Origin: Candidatus Melainabacteria bacterium
GTDB lineage: Bacteria > Cyanobacteriota > Vampirovibrionia > Obscuribacterales > Obscuribacteraceae
NCBI GenBank assembly: GCA_003963305.1
Contig: RXJR01000020.1
Span: 170,256 to 234,255, forward strand
Direction of reading: 5' to 3'
DNA length: 64,000 nucleotides
Part shown: one piece after another, positions 17,158 to 25,771 of the stretch
Position numbering within the stretch: position 1 is the stretch's first letter
Layout of the letters: every line of letters starts with the position of its first letter
The notes under the pieces: generated by a model
The model's input: only the letters and a program-made list of their open reading frames with translations
What the model was told of the DNA's origin: nothing
Database searches by the model: none
Translations under genes and position numbers: made by a program

Positions 17158-18201
17158 GTGGTGGCCGCGGGAACAGAGGTATTTCGATTGCTGGTTTTGG
17201 TGTTGAAGCGCTGCTTGGGCTCGTTGCCTCTGCTGTTCCTGCTTTCGCTGGTTTCCTTCTGCATTATCAAAGTGTTACCGGGAGACCCTGTCGAAATCAT
17301 GCTTGGTTCCGCTGAAAAGGATGTTCCCGCCGAGCAAGTAGCACTTATGCGCAAAGAGTTGGGTCTGGACCAGCCGCCCGTAAAGCAATACACCGCCTGG
17401 CTGACCGGGGTCTTGACCAGGGCGGAATTTGGACGCTCTTACCGTGACGGCCGCCCCGCCATCGCCGTCATAAAGGAACGGCTACCAGCAACTCTGGTTC
17501 TGGTCGGAACAGCACTGACAATTTCATTTACAATCGGCATCGTTTGGGGGCTGATCATGGCCTGGTTGCGCTTGACCAGGTTTGCCCGTATCGATTCCGC
17601 ATTGATCGGGCTCGCCCTGGTCTTCTATTCAGCGCCCAGCTTCTGGGTCGGCTTTCTGGCTATTGCACTGGTAGCAAGCTACGGTCCACTCTCCGCAGTG
17701 CCGGTACTTGGATTGCATGCGCCAGGGCAGGTAGGCACGCTGCTGGCACTCTTCGGGCACGCAATCTTACCGGCACTGGTTCTGGCCAGCCGTCGAACCG
17801 CAAAAGTAGCACTTTTTGTACGCGCTTCAACAATCGAGGAAATGAACAAAGGCTACGTCACAACGGCTCGCAGCAAGGGTCTGAGCAACGCCGCGGTGAT
17901 TATTCGACATGTCATGAAAAACAGTTTCATGCCGGTTGCCAGCCTGATTGGCTTGTCTCTGCCGGCTCTCCTGGGCGGGTCTGTTCTCGTCGAATCGGTT
18001 TTTGCCTGGCCGGGCATGGGAAGACTGGCGGTTGACGCCACCTTCGGCAGAAACTATCCAGTGCTGCTGGCTCTGATCATGATCTATGGAGCACTGGTAA
18101 TAGCATCCAATCTCATTGCAGACATCGTGCATCTCTATCTTGACCCGCGCGCACGAGAATCCGAGTTGAGTCGCTCCCAACTGGCTAGAGGTAATGCCTG
18201 A
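17158..18201 (+). CDS. Oligopeptide/dipeptide-type ABC transporter permease (DppB/OppB family)
   Basis: 347 residues with six hydrophobic segments. The N-terminal pattern KRCLGSLPLLFLLSLVSFCIIKVLPGDPVEIMLG is diagnostic of the DppB/OppB branch, as is LGLDQPPVKQYTAWLTGVLTRAEFGRSY. The EAA-type coupling loop reads NKGYVTTARSKGLSNAAVIIRHVMKNSF. It would form a heterodimeric channel with the following permease, which overlaps it by one base (TGATG). No ATPase or solute-binding protein lies nearby, so the partners must be elsewhere; the substrate (peptide, nickel or other) is open. The start is GTG 17158; a second GTG directly follows. Confidence 0.88.
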   Translation: MVAAGTEVFRLLVLVLKRCLGSLPLLFLLSLVSFCIIKVLPGDPVEIMLGSAEKDVPAEQVALMRKELGLDQPPVKQYTAWLTGVLTRAEFGRSYRDGRPAIAVIKERLPATLVLVGTALTISFTIGIVWGLIMAWLRLTRFARIDSALIGLALVFYSAPSFWVGFLAIALVASYGPLSAVPVLGLHAPGQVGTLLALFGHAILPALVLASRRTAKVALFVRASTIEEMNKGYVTTARSKGLSNAAVIIRHVMKNSFMPVASLIGLSLPALLGGSVLVESVFAWPGMGRLAVDATFGRNYPVLLALIMIYGALVIASNLIADIVHLYLDPRARESELSRSQLARGNA

Positions 18202-19181
18202 TGCCGGTAATGAAGGAGTTTGAACATAAGCGCATTTTGTCGACAACCGACAAAGGCACCGTCGCCATCTATCGGGTGCGCTTCAGCAAGAGAATAGTCT
18301 TCGGTTCAATGGTTCTGGCTCTCATTGCTGCCATAGCCATTCTTGCGCCTCGGCTGGCTCCAATCACTTACGAATATTCACCGCTGGCTGTACACCTCAA
18401 TCAGATCAACCTGCCACCAAACTCACCCGGGCACTTATTCGGTACAGACTATCTTGGTCGCGACGTATTTGCCGAGACAATCTGGGGTAGCCGCGCTTCC
18501 TTGATAGTGGGGCTATGCGCGGCGCTGATTGCAGTTTCATTCGGAAGCATCTGGGGCTCCTTGAGCGCTTTTGCAGGCGGCATCGTCGACACGATAATGA
18601 TGCGCACAGTGGATGGACTCTTATCCATTCCGAGCATAATTCTCTTACTGGCTCTAAACTCGCTTCTGTCGGCTCCAAGCATCGTGGCCACGCTTCCGCA
18701 GCCTGTGCTCTCCTTTCTGCACATCACCAGCTACAGCTTTGGAGATCTGCCCATAGTGACCGTGGTGACAGTAATCAGTGCCACGACCTGGCTGGAAGCA
18801 GCACGTATATCCAGAGCCAAGATTACAAGTGTAAAGTCGGAAGAGTATATAGAAGCAGCATCGGCACTGGGAATGAGCACACAGAGAATGCTGTTCCGCC
18901 ACCTTCTCCCTAATGCCGCCTCTGTGCTGATGGTGGAGGCAACTCTTCTGGTTTCAGATGCGGTGCTAATGGAGTCGGGCTTGAGCTTCCTCGGTCTGGG
19001 ACTTGGACCGGCCAATCCCAGTTGGGGCAGCATGCTGACTGCAGCACAGATAAGTCTGACTCAGGGAAACTGGTGGGCTGTATTCATTCCAGGACTTTTG
19101 ATCACCCTGACGGTCGGGTCGGTTAACTTAATTGGCGAAGGATGGCTTGAAATGCTGGGTCGGCGACACCCGGCGGCATAA
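18201..19181 (+). CDS. Oligopeptide/dipeptide-type ABC transporter permease (DppC/OppC family)
   Basis: 326 residues. It has the DppC hallmarks: an N-terminal helix, the periplasmic PNSPGHLFGTDYLGRDVFAETIWGSRASL block, and the coupling loop SEEYIEAASALGMSTQRMLFRHLLPNA. The C-terminal LSFLGLGLGPANPSWGSML and LTVGSVNLIGEGWLEML follow the family. An insertion between helices (LLSAPSIVATLPQPVLSFLHITSYSF) makes one periplasmic loop longer than usual. The ATG overlaps the stop of the DppB-like gene, indicating coupled translation and a heterodimer. Confidence 0.88.
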   Translation: MPVMKEFEHKRILSTTDKGTVAIYRVRFSKRIVFGSMVLALIAAIAILAPRLAPITYEYSPLAVHLNQINLPPNSPGHLFGTDYLGRDVFAETIWGSRASLIVGLCAALIAVSFGSIWGSLSAFAGGIVDTIMMRTVDGLLSIPSIILLLALNSLLSAPSIVATLPQPVLSFLHITSYSFGDLPIVTVVTVISATTWLEAARISRAKITSVKSEEYIEAASALGMSTQRMLFRHLLPNAASVLMVEATLLVSDAVLMESGLSFLGLGLGPANPSWGSMLTAAQISLTQGNWWAVFIPGLLITLTVGSVNLIGEGWLEMLGRRHPAA

Positions 19182-19245
19182 TAAAATCCTCTCACACAGA
19201 GTATAAAGTGGTCGGCTAAAATGAAGGAAGTAAAGTGAGGAACTT

Positions 19246-19767
19246 ATGTCGAACCCGCTCCGCACAGCCAGTCTAATATTCATCGCTGCCTTCTCTGTCT
19301 TATCCTTATCTTCTTGCGGAAATCAAAAGGAAGTCTCGTTCAAGTCGGGTGGCATGACTCAAACCTTTGCGGAAGGTCAAGATGCTATTCCAAAAGATTT
19401 TCCGTTGCCGATTTATCCTGGCGCCACCACATCTGGTTCAGTTTCAGCTGGCGGCGAAGACCAGGAGCATTCCCAATTTTTGATGCTCTCCAGCAATGAT
19501 TCAATGGATAAGATCAGCGAGTTCTATCAAGGGCAGCTGAAAGACAAGGGTTGGGAGATAGACAAGGTCGATACAAGTCCCAAGCTGGTCAGCATTGACG
19601 CACATAAAGACAAACTGCAAGCCAATGCAGAACTGGTTGAAGACTCTGATTCAGACAAAACAACAATAAGCCTGCAAGTAAGCCAGCAGAGCGACAACCC
19701 TAAAGAAGACAGTGAAGCTGCGGCAGAAAATTTCAAGCCGGACAAAGTCACACCACCCACTGACTGA
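19246..19767 (+). CDS. Lipoprotein of unknown function with 'PIYPGA...FYxxxLxxxGW' domain
   Basis: 173 residues. The signal peptide ends in a lipobox, VLSLSSC, so residue 24 or so becomes the lipidated Cys. The mature part contains PKDFPLPIYPGATTSG and, about 45 residues later, DKISEFYQGQLKDKGWEI, a compact module seen in bacterial lipoproteins of unknown role. The C-terminal 35 residues are acidic and low-complexity (DNPKEDSEAAAENFKPDK). A similar module occurs in the secreted protein at 34233. It is separated by only two bases from the HAS-barrel gene, which suggests an operon. The start ATG 19246 is preceded by GTGAGGAACTT. Confidence 0.8.
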   Translation: MSNPLRTASLIFIAAFSVLSLSSCGNQKEVSFKSGGMTQTFAEGQDAIPKDFPLPIYPGATTSGSVSAGGEDQEHSQFLMLSSNDSMDKISEFYQGQLKDKGWEIDKVDTSPKLVSIDAHKDKLQANAELVEDSDSDKTTISLQVSQQSDNPKEDSEAAAENFKPDKVTPPTD

Positions 19768-19769
19768 GC

Positions 19770-20435
19770 GTGAACGAGAAGAATAAAGCCAAGTTGAATA
19801 CCAGAACCGACGCTGCAAAAGCAGAGGCTCTGGGCGAAGTGGTGTCTTCATCGATCACCGGGCTCGTCGCCGAGTGCTGGACAATCGAAGACTCTGACGG
19901 CATGCCGTCGGTGCAAAAACCGCGCTTCGGAAGTTTTCTCACAGTCGATTCAGAAGAAAGTGGTATACGCATTTACGCAGTCGTTTTCAACGTCATTACG
20001 GGTCCCCAGGATAATATGCACAGACCATCTGCGCTGGGACTGACGAGAGAGCGCTTGAAGGCTGAACAGCCCCATATCTTTTCACTCTTAAAGACCGAAG
20101 TGCACGCTGTCACAGTCGGCTACAAAAGTGGTGGCACCTCCTTCAACCACTTACCGCCGCAACCACCTGAGGTGCACGACTTTGTTTACAGAACCAGTAA
20201 TTCTGAGATTGCATCACTGACTGAAGGTTTTGAATTTCTACGTTTACTGACGACCATCTCGTCTGTTCCAACGGATGAATTACTGGCTGCAGCAGTGCGG
20301 GAAGCGTACCAAGCGCGCGGCAACGATTACCAATTTTTGATCGAAGCAGGGCAGTCTCTATCGCACCTGCTGAGGTCGGATTACGACAGATTGCTCAGCG
20401 TTCTTCGCAAGATCAAACCGGCAACAATGAATTAG
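19770..20435 (+). CDS. HAS-barrel domain protein of a cyanobacterial-type family
   Basis: 221 residues, soluble. The order of motifs matches a protein family I know from cyanobacteria: LGEVVSSSITGLVAECW, FGSFLTVDS, IYAVVFNVITG, HIFSLLKTEVHAVTVGY, HLPPQPPEVHDFVY, FLRLLTTISSVPTDELLAAAVREAY and a final FLIEAGQSLSHLLRSDYDRLLSVLRKI. The N-terminal part is a HAS-barrel like that at the start of HerA/FtsK-type ATPases, but no ATPase domain follows. The role is unknown. The start is GTG 19770, two bases after the lipoprotein stop. This gene is one of the better lineage markers in the window. Confidence 0.82.
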   Translation: MNEKNKAKLNTRTDAAKAEALGEVVSSSITGLVAECWTIEDSDGMPSVQKPRFGSFLTVDSEESGIRIYAVVFNVITGPQDNMHRPSALGLTRERLKAEQPHIFSLLKTEVHAVTVGYKSGGTSFNHLPPQPPEVHDFVYRTSNSEIASLTEGFEFLRLLTTISSVPTDELLAAAVREAYQARGNDYQFLIEAGQSLSHLLRSDYDRLLSVLRKIKPATMN

Positions 20436-20438
20436 CAT

Positions 20439-20669
20439 CTAGATTTGATGTGGTGGCAAATCAGCAAGCTCTAAAGCGTGATTCTTGCTTTCATACTTGC
20501 CTATTTCATCAAGCAGAACTTCAAGATAATCACTTTCGTCCTCTGAAACTGGCTCCTCTCTCATAATCAGACTCTGTACAACTTCATGAGCGGCATCAAG
20601 ATGGTTGTCGTTTTTGATTGGCACCAGCGGAAAGCGCTCAATCAGCGCTCTATACTTCTCGGTCACCAT
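20439..20669 (-). CDS. Stand-alone HigA-type antitoxin N-terminal domain, no HTH
   Basis: 76 residues. The sequence YRALIERFPLVPIKNDNHLD ... SEDESDYLEVLLDEIGKYESKNH follows the N-terminal segment of a common HigA-like antitoxin family (pattern FPLRPI-x-x-D, then E-x-x-YL-x-x-L-x-x-x-I-x-x-YE-x-x-x-H). In those proteins a helix-turn-helix follows; here the protein stops after ALELADLPPHQI. No RelE/HigB-type toxin frame lies next to it. It may be a truncated remnant, or a free regulator that forms mixed complexes elsewhere. It converges tightly (three bases) on the HAS-barrel gene. Confidence 0.65.
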   Translation of the reverse strand: MVTEKYRALIERFPLVPIKNDNHLDAAHEVVQSLIMREEPVSEDESDYLEVLLDEIGKYESKNHALELADLPPHQI

Positions 20670-20790
20670 CAGAATCTCTCCTTGTTCTACTCGGCATGAA
20701 TTATAATTTCAGGACGTAAACTCGCTCTTGTTTGCTCCAAAGCATCGCAGCGAGACGATAATTATTGCCTCAAATATTGAAAATGAACTT

Positions 20791-20823
20791 TTGAGAGGAG
20801 AAAAGCAATGGAAATCCTCTCAA
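20791..20823. other. Perfect 9-bp inverted repeat downstream of the PotB-type gene
   Basis: TTGAGAGGA (20791-20799) and TCCTCTCAA (20815-20823) form a hairpin with a 15-base loop, 40 bases past the minus-strand permease stop. No clean U-tract follows on either strand, so terminator function is only possible. The plus-strand loop also contains a seven-codon frame behind a GAGAGGAG ribosome-binding-like site, probably by chance. Confidence 0.4.
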
Positions 20824-20863
20824 TTCGATAGGATTTAATGTTATACCAACAGGCTGGGCTTCT

Positions 20864-21748
20864 TCAGCGATGTGCAGGGGCGGAATCGGGCTCGACATAC
20901 TTCAAATAGAGCCAGATCGCAATACTGACGATGACTATCAAAATGGTGGAAACAGCCGAACCAAAAGCCCAATCACGCACCGTTAGAAATTGATTCTGAA
21001 TCAGGTTGCCTATAAACATCGTTTTGGCACCACCTAGAAGATCGGGCGTAACATAATCACCCAGAGCAGGCACAAAGACCATGATGCTGCCTGCCACCAT
21101 TCCTTTTGATGAGAGCGGCAGTGTTACTTTCAAAAAAGATTGCCACGGCGTAGCACCAAGGTCAGCAGCGGCTTCCAGCAGACGAACATCCAGCTTTTCC
21201 AGTGATGCATAAAGTGGCAACACCATGAACGGCAGGTAGTTATAAACCATTCCTAACAGCACCGCCCACGGTGTGTATAGAATCACCGGACAGTTTTGCC
21301 ACCCAAGCGAATGCAAAGTTTCTGTGAGCAAACCAGTGGGCCGAAGTATCGTCATCCAGGCATAAATACGCAACAGAAAAGACGTCCATAGCGGTGCCAC
21401 CATAAGCGTCATGAAAAAATTTTGTCTGGCTTTGGGCACGGAAAATGCCAGCCACATAGAAAAAAGCGTGCCCAGAAATAAGCAAATCGCAGTCGTAGAT
21501 GAAGCCAACACTAAAGAACGAAAAAGCGATTTGAGATAAGGACCGCTAAAAAATCGAAAGTAATTCTCGAAGTTCAAACCAAGGACGATTTGCCCCAGGT
21601 CATCCCGACTGCCAAGGCTGTATACAAGAAGAATGGCAAGTGGCAAAACCATAAACACAGAAAGCCACAATCCGGCCGGCAACAGAATCAACTGCCCCTT
21701 GCTCCAGGGCAAACCGACAGAACCGTGCTTCTTGATTACTGTATTCAT
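20864..21748 (-). CDS. Spermidine/putrescine-type ABC transporter permease (PotB family)
   Basis: About 294 residues with six membrane helices. The N-terminus (LPAGLWLSVFMVLPLAILLVYSLGS) and the coupling loop LLEAAADLGATPWQSFLKVTLPLSSKGMVAG match the PotB/PotH permease family; TPDLLGGAKTMFIGNLIQNQFL is typical of polyamine permeases. No PotA, PotC or PotD partner is adjacent, so the rest of the transporter must be encoded elsewhere. ATG 21748 is preferred over TTG 21757; no clear ribosome-binding site precedes either. It is divergent from fmt. Confidence 0.85.
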   Translation of the reverse strand: MNTVIKKHGSVGLPWSKGQLILLPAGLWLSVFMVLPLAILLVYSLGSRDDLGQIVLGLNFENYFRFFSGPYLKSLFRSLVLASSTTAICLFLGTLFSMWLAFSVPKARQNFFMTLMVAPLWTSFLLRIYAWMTILRPTGLLTETLHSLGWQNCPVILYTPWAVLLGMVYNYLPFMVLPLYASLEKLDVRLLEAAADLGATPWQSFLKVTLPLSSKGMVAGSIMVFVPALGDYVTPDLLGGAKTMFIGNLIQNQFLTVRDWAFGSAVSTILIVIVSIAIWLYLKYVEPDSAPAHR

Positions 21749-21924
21749 AACGGTCAATAGACTAGCAAAAGGCGACCACGTAAGTAGCCCCTAAGTAGCC
21801 CCGGAAACTCTCTTGATTTCATACAAGGCCCGGCAAACCGGGTCTAATTCCAGACCAGACAGGCACAACATTATCAAAAGTACACCTTTTCTCCAGCCAG
21901 CTCGCCCCATTTGCAAGAATAGAC

Positions 21925-22938
21925 TTGGCTAACCCCAAACGGATAAAGAACTTGCGCGTTATTTTTCTCGGCACACCTGACTTCGCAGTCCCAACTCTGC
22001 AGCAACTTATCGACTTCCCGCACACCGATGTAGTTGCGGTTGTCACTCAACCCGACCGTCCATCAGGACGCGGCAACAAAATGCATGCACCGCCAACCAA
22101 AGTGCTCGCCGAGCAGCACAACATCAAAGTTTTTCAACCGGCAAAGCTTTCCAAATCACCAGAAATCGTACAAGCCATGCGAGACCTGCAGCCAGACTTG
22201 ATCGTTATGGTGGCATTTGGTCAGATTTTGAAAAAAGAAGTATTGAACATGCCGCCCAAAGGCGTGATCAACGTACACGCCTCACTTCTTCCTAAGCTGC
22301 GCGGTGCGGCTCCGCTGAACTGGTCGATCATCAACGGCGACACCACTGCCGGTGTCACTACGATGTTCACAGAAGCCGGTGTCGACAATGGACCAATGCT
22401 GCTCAAGAAGGAAACACATATTGACGACGAGATGAACGCCGAGCAACTGGCCAGAATACTGGCAGTCGATGGCGCCTACTTGCTCATCGAAACCATACAA
22501 AAGCTGCTCGACGGCACGCTCGTTGCCGAGCGGCAAGATGATTCGCAGGCGACCCTGGCACCTATGCTCGACAAAGAGTTGGGAAGAGTAAAGTGGAGCA
22601 ACTCCGCAAAAAACATCCACAATCTCGTGCGCGGCATTGTTCCATGGCCGGGTGCTTTCACTATCTTCAATAATGCACCGCTCAAAATCTGGAAAACCAA
22701 GGCGGCAGAAAATTCTGAAACGAAAATGCCAGTTGGCTCGATTGTCAAATCAGGAGACAAAATTCTCGTCGCCTGTGGCTCCGGTGATGAGAGACTGGAG
22801 CTACTGGAAGTGCAGCCCCCCAGCAAAGCAAAGATGCAGGCAAAAGATTGGGCCAACGGCGCGCATCTGAAAAGCGGAGATATGTTTCATAGTGAATTGA
22901 TTGAAGAACTTACCAGCGCCGGAGAAACACAGCGATGA
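21925..22938 (+). CDS. fmt: Methionyl-tRNA formyltransferase
   Basis: 337 residues. It transfers a formyl group from 10-formyl-tetrahydrofolate to initiator Met-tRNA. The N-terminal Rossmann part begins LRVIFLGTPDFAVPTL; the catalytic signature INVHASLLPKLRGAAPLNWSIINGD with Asn/His/Asp positions is intact, followed by GVTTMFTEAGVDNGPMLL. The C-terminal OB-like domain (VRGIVPWPGAFT) binds tRNA. The best start is TTG 21925, giving a nine-residue N-terminal extension; another TTG lies directly at LRVIF (21952). The stop overlaps the rsmB ATG by four bases, a common fmt-rsmB arrangement. Confidence 0.96.
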   Translation: MANPKRIKNLRVIFLGTPDFAVPTLQQLIDFPHTDVVAVVTQPDRPSGRGNKMHAPPTKVLAEQHNIKVFQPAKLSKSPEIVQAMRDLQPDLIVMVAFGQILKKEVLNMPPKGVINVHASLLPKLRGAAPLNWSIINGDTTAGVTTMFTEAGVDNGPMLLKKETHIDDEMNAEQLARILAVDGAYLLIETIQKLLDGTLVAERQDDSQATLAPMLDKELGRVKWSNSAKNIHNLVRGIVPWPGAFTIFNNAPLKIWKTKAAENSETKMPVGSIVKSGDKILVACGSGDERLELLEVQPPSKAKMQAKDWANGAHLKSGDMFHSELIEELTSAGETQR

Positions 22939-24362
22939 CCACGGCTATCACAGGTTTGACTTCGAGAAAGGTTGCTCTGGAGACTCTTATCAAAGTCGAT
23001 AAGCAGAAAGCTTATTCAAATCTTGCACTGAATGCGGCATTCAAGCGCTCACAAATGAGCGAGCGAGATCGCGCTTTCGTTACAGCCCTTGTTCAAGGCG
23101 TGATGAGAAACAAGCTGCATCTTGATGAAGTGATTCAATCGCTCTCCAGACATCCTCTCAAGAAACTGTCCCCGTCGGTTTTGAATATTCTCCGTCTTTC
23201 CATTTTTCAAATCGAAGAGATGTCAGACATTCCGCAGTCAGCAGTCGTCAACGTAGCAGTTGAGCTGGCTAAATCTGGCGGAAACAAAGGACATGCTCCA
23301 TTCGTTAACGGAGTTTTGCGCAGCTATCTGCGACACAAAGAAAAACAGTCGGAACATCCAGAGATAGTCGAAGCGGACATTGACAGCAGCGAAGAGAAGC
23401 TTTCAACAGATTATTCGGTGCCGCAATGGATAGTCAGACGATGGATAGCAAATTTCGGCAAGGAAGAAGCCATCGCCCTCCTCAAGTTCGCGAAGAGCAC
23501 TCCGCCTGTAATCGTGAGAACTTGCGATACGGCTATAACCCCGGAAGGACTGGAAACAGTCTTTGAAAACAGTGGTATAAAGTTCCACCGCGGCCAGCTT
23601 GTCGACTCATGCTTCATCATAGACAAGATGAAAGGTCCACCAGAAAAACAGCCCGGCTACAGCGAAGGACTGTTCAGCGTACAAGACGAAGCGGCCGCAT
23701 TTGCAGCGATTGTTGTAGAGCCTCAGAAGGGTGACTTCATTATCGACCTGTGCGCGGCGCCTGGCGGCAAGGCTCTTCAGCTCAGCGAAATGCTGGACAA
23801 CACGGGCAGAGTAATCGCCGTGGATATAAGCGAACCGCGCTTGAATTTAATCAAGAAGAATCGAACCAGATTGGGTTTGAAAAATCTCGAGACGGCTGTC
23901 GCCGATGGAAGACAGTATCGAACCGACCGGCTCGCCGACAAAGTTCTGCTCGACGCACCGTGCACCGGAACCGGTGTCATAAATCGCCGCGCTGATTTAC
24001 GCTATCAGAGAGAAGAGCTCGATATTGAGGCTCTGGTTGAGTTACAGAGAGAATTGCTGGCCAATGCATCGACGCTGGTAAAGCCCGGCGGCACTCTAAC
24101 CTACTCGACGTGCTCTCTGGAGCCGGAAGAAAACTTTGATAACATCAGGTGGTTTTTGCGCGAATTTGAAGACTTCGAAGCGGATGACTTTTCCCATTTG
24201 ATACCAGCACAAATTCGAGAACAATGCTCGGTGACGTCCGGTCCAATGTGCAAAACGGAAGCGGAGATGAACAGGCTCTGCCAGATCCAACTGCTTCCGA
24301 CACAGCACGGTGTCTCAGGCTTTTTTATTGCTCGCATGAGGAGAAAAGGGAATCAAGGCTAA
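22935..24362 (+). CDS. rsmB: 16S rRNA m5C967 methyltransferase RsmB
   Basis: 475 residues. The N-terminal NusB-like RNA-binding domain (RKVALETLIKVDKQKAYSNLAL ... RDRAFVTALVQGVMR) leads into a Rossmann methyltransferase: SVQDEAAAFA, IIDLCAAPGGKALQLSEML (SAM motif I), and the two cysteines in LLDAPCTGTGVINRRADLRY and TYSTCSLEPEENFDNI, the catalytic and release Cys of the RsmB/NOL1 family. It methylates a cytosine in 16S rRNA. The ATGA overlap with fmt implies coupled translation. Confidence 0.95.
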   Translation: MTTAITGLTSRKVALETLIKVDKQKAYSNLALNAAFKRSQMSERDRAFVTALVQGVMRNKLHLDEVIQSLSRHPLKKLSPSVLNILRLSIFQIEEMSDIPQSAVVNVAVELAKSGGNKGHAPFVNGVLRSYLRHKEKQSEHPEIVEADIDSSEEKLSTDYSVPQWIVRRWIANFGKEEAIALLKFAKSTPPVIVRTCDTAITPEGLETVFENSGIKFHRGQLVDSCFIIDKMKGPPEKQPGYSEGLFSVQDEAAAFAAIVVEPQKGDFIIDLCAAPGGKALQLSEMLDNTGRVIAVDISEPRLNLIKKNRTRLGLKNLETAVADGRQYRTDRLADKVLLDAPCTGTGVINRRADLRYQREELDIEALVELQRELLANASTLVKPGGTLTYSTCSLEPEENFDNIRWFLREFEDFEADDFSHLIPAQIREQCSVTSGPMCKTEAEMNRLCQIQLLPTQHGVSGFFIARMRRKGNQG

Positions 24363-24401
24363 CGGCGGAAATAGTCAGATCCTATTTGAGAGGAACGAAA
24401 C

Positions 24402-25187
24402 GTGTTAATTGAACTAGGAATTGCAGCAGCAGTCTTGTATGTTCTCTCCGGTGTAAAAGTCATCAAAGAATATGACAGGCTGGTCGTCTTCACTCTTGGC
24501 AAAGTGAACAATGTGATTGGACCAGGCATTCAGGTAGTTTTTCCCGGTATTCAGAATACGAAAAAAGTGGATCTGCGCATCATCACGATGGGCGTTCCGA
24601 TGCAGGAAATTATCACCAAAGACAATATTTCCTGTAAAACTGCAGCGGTGTGTTTCTTCCAAATTACCGATCCGTACAAAGCGGTAACCAAAATCGAAGA
24701 CCCAATCACAGCCACGAATCAGATTGCGCAAACGACATTGCGCAGCATTCTCGGTCAACACGAATTGGACGAGATCCTGACGGAGCGAGATGCAATCAAC
24801 GCCAAGCTGTCAGATATCATCGACAGACAAACTGAAGGCTGGGGCATCAAAGTTATCGCAGTCGAGCTGAAAGACGTTGAAATTCCCGAGCAGATGCAGC
24901 GAGCCATGGCAAGACAAGCTGAAGCAGAACGAGAACGGCGAGCCAAAATCGTGGCTGCAGAAGGAGAATTTCAGGCAGCTGAAAGATTGGCAGCTGCAGC
25001 CAATGTAATTGCATCTCAACCGGGCGCAATGCAATTGAGACAATTGCAGACCATGGTGGAGATCTCATCTGAACAGAAATCAACAGTGATCATTCCGATC
25101 CCCATGGAACTGCTCGAATTCGCAAAAAATGCTGTACCCAAGCAATCAATCAAAGTGGTAGCTGATGAAAAAAATCCGGTCGAATAG
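24402..25187 (+). CDS. SPFH/Band 7 slipin (stomatin-like) membrane protein
   Basis: 261 residues with one N-terminal membrane helix (IELGIAAAVLYVLSGVKVI), then a Band 7 domain: IKEYDRLVVFTLGKVNNVIGPGIQVVFPGIQNTKKVDLRI, AVCFFQITDPYKAV, and TTLRSILGQHELDEILTERDAINAKL. A charged helix follows (MARQAEAERERRAKIVAAEGEFQAAERLAAAA), the usual oligomerisation coiled coil. Slipins form ring-like membrane scaffolds and often pair with NfeD proteases, but no nfeD gene is present here. Start GTG 24402 follows AGAGGAACGAAAC. Confidence 0.92.
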   Translation: MLIELGIAAAVLYVLSGVKVIKEYDRLVVFTLGKVNNVIGPGIQVVFPGIQNTKKVDLRIITMGVPMQEIITKDNISCKTAAVCFFQITDPYKAVTKIEDPITATNQIAQTTLRSILGQHELDEILTERDAINAKLSDIIDRQTEGWGIKVIAVELKDVEIPEQMQRAMARQAEAERERRAKIVAAEGEFQAAERLAAAANVIASQPGAMQLRQLQTMVEISSEQKSTVIIPIPMELLEFAKNAVPKQSIKVVADEKNPVE

Positions 25188-25202
25188 ACCAGGCTAATCC
25201 GC

Positions 25203-25754
25203 TCAGCTCTCGCTCACTTGCTGTTTCAAATATTCCGAAAGAGTGGTCTGTTTAGGACGCTTCAATATCCAACTGCAGGCCTCGACAACAGCTGCCTGCA
25301 ACTGAACATCAGGCGATGGGTCGACAGCAGCCTCGAAAATTAGCTTATAAGCTGCTATTCCCTCACCATACCAGAGGAAGATGCGTGTCTTTTCACCTTT
25401 GCCGAAGTTGATGAGCAGATGGTCTATATCCTGGGAAGGGGTGACATCAAAATTTCGCTCGTAGTCGGCAATCACGTCGCCGCCTCCGCTCGCATCAAAA
25501 CCGGCTTTGCATTTACCGAACATGCCCGCGGCAAAAGCGCGCCCACGGCAGATAATCAAGGCATCATTTTTACGTTTGTAAGTCAGCCAACCTCGCCAGT
25601 TCTGAGGTACTTTCGCGGCAAGACTGACACCAATTTCAGACTCGATAGACTGCAATAGATAAAGGCACTCGGCAGTCATTTCTGTCACGCCGCGCGCCGC
25701 TTCTTCTTTGGCAATCAGCTCAGCTTCGAGTTCTAGAAGTTTAAAATGAAACAC
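25203..25754 (-). CDS. Hypothetical soluble protein, 183 residues
   Basis: I do not recognise this family. The N-terminal ~40 residues are predicted helical and acidic (LLELEAELIAKEEAARGVTEMTAECLYLL). The middle has GWLTYKRKNDALIICRGRAF and a Gly-rich turn (DASGGGDVIADYERNF), suggesting a mixed alpha/beta fold. There is no signal peptide. It converges with the slipin gene (15-base gap) and lies 17 bases downstream of the TauE gene, so it is likely the last gene of the 27237-25203 operon. Confidence 0.7.
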   Translation of the reverse strand: MFHFKLLELEAELIAKEEAARGVTEMTAECLYLLQSIESEIGVSLAAKVPQNWRGWLTYKRKNDALIICRGRAFAAGMFGKCKAGFDASGGGDVIADYERNFDVTPSQDIDHLLINFGKGEKTRIFLWYGEGIAAYKLIFEAAVDPSPDVQLQAAVVEACSWILKRPKQTTLSEYLKQQVSES

Positions 25755-25771
25755 GTCAATCTCTTACGCAT

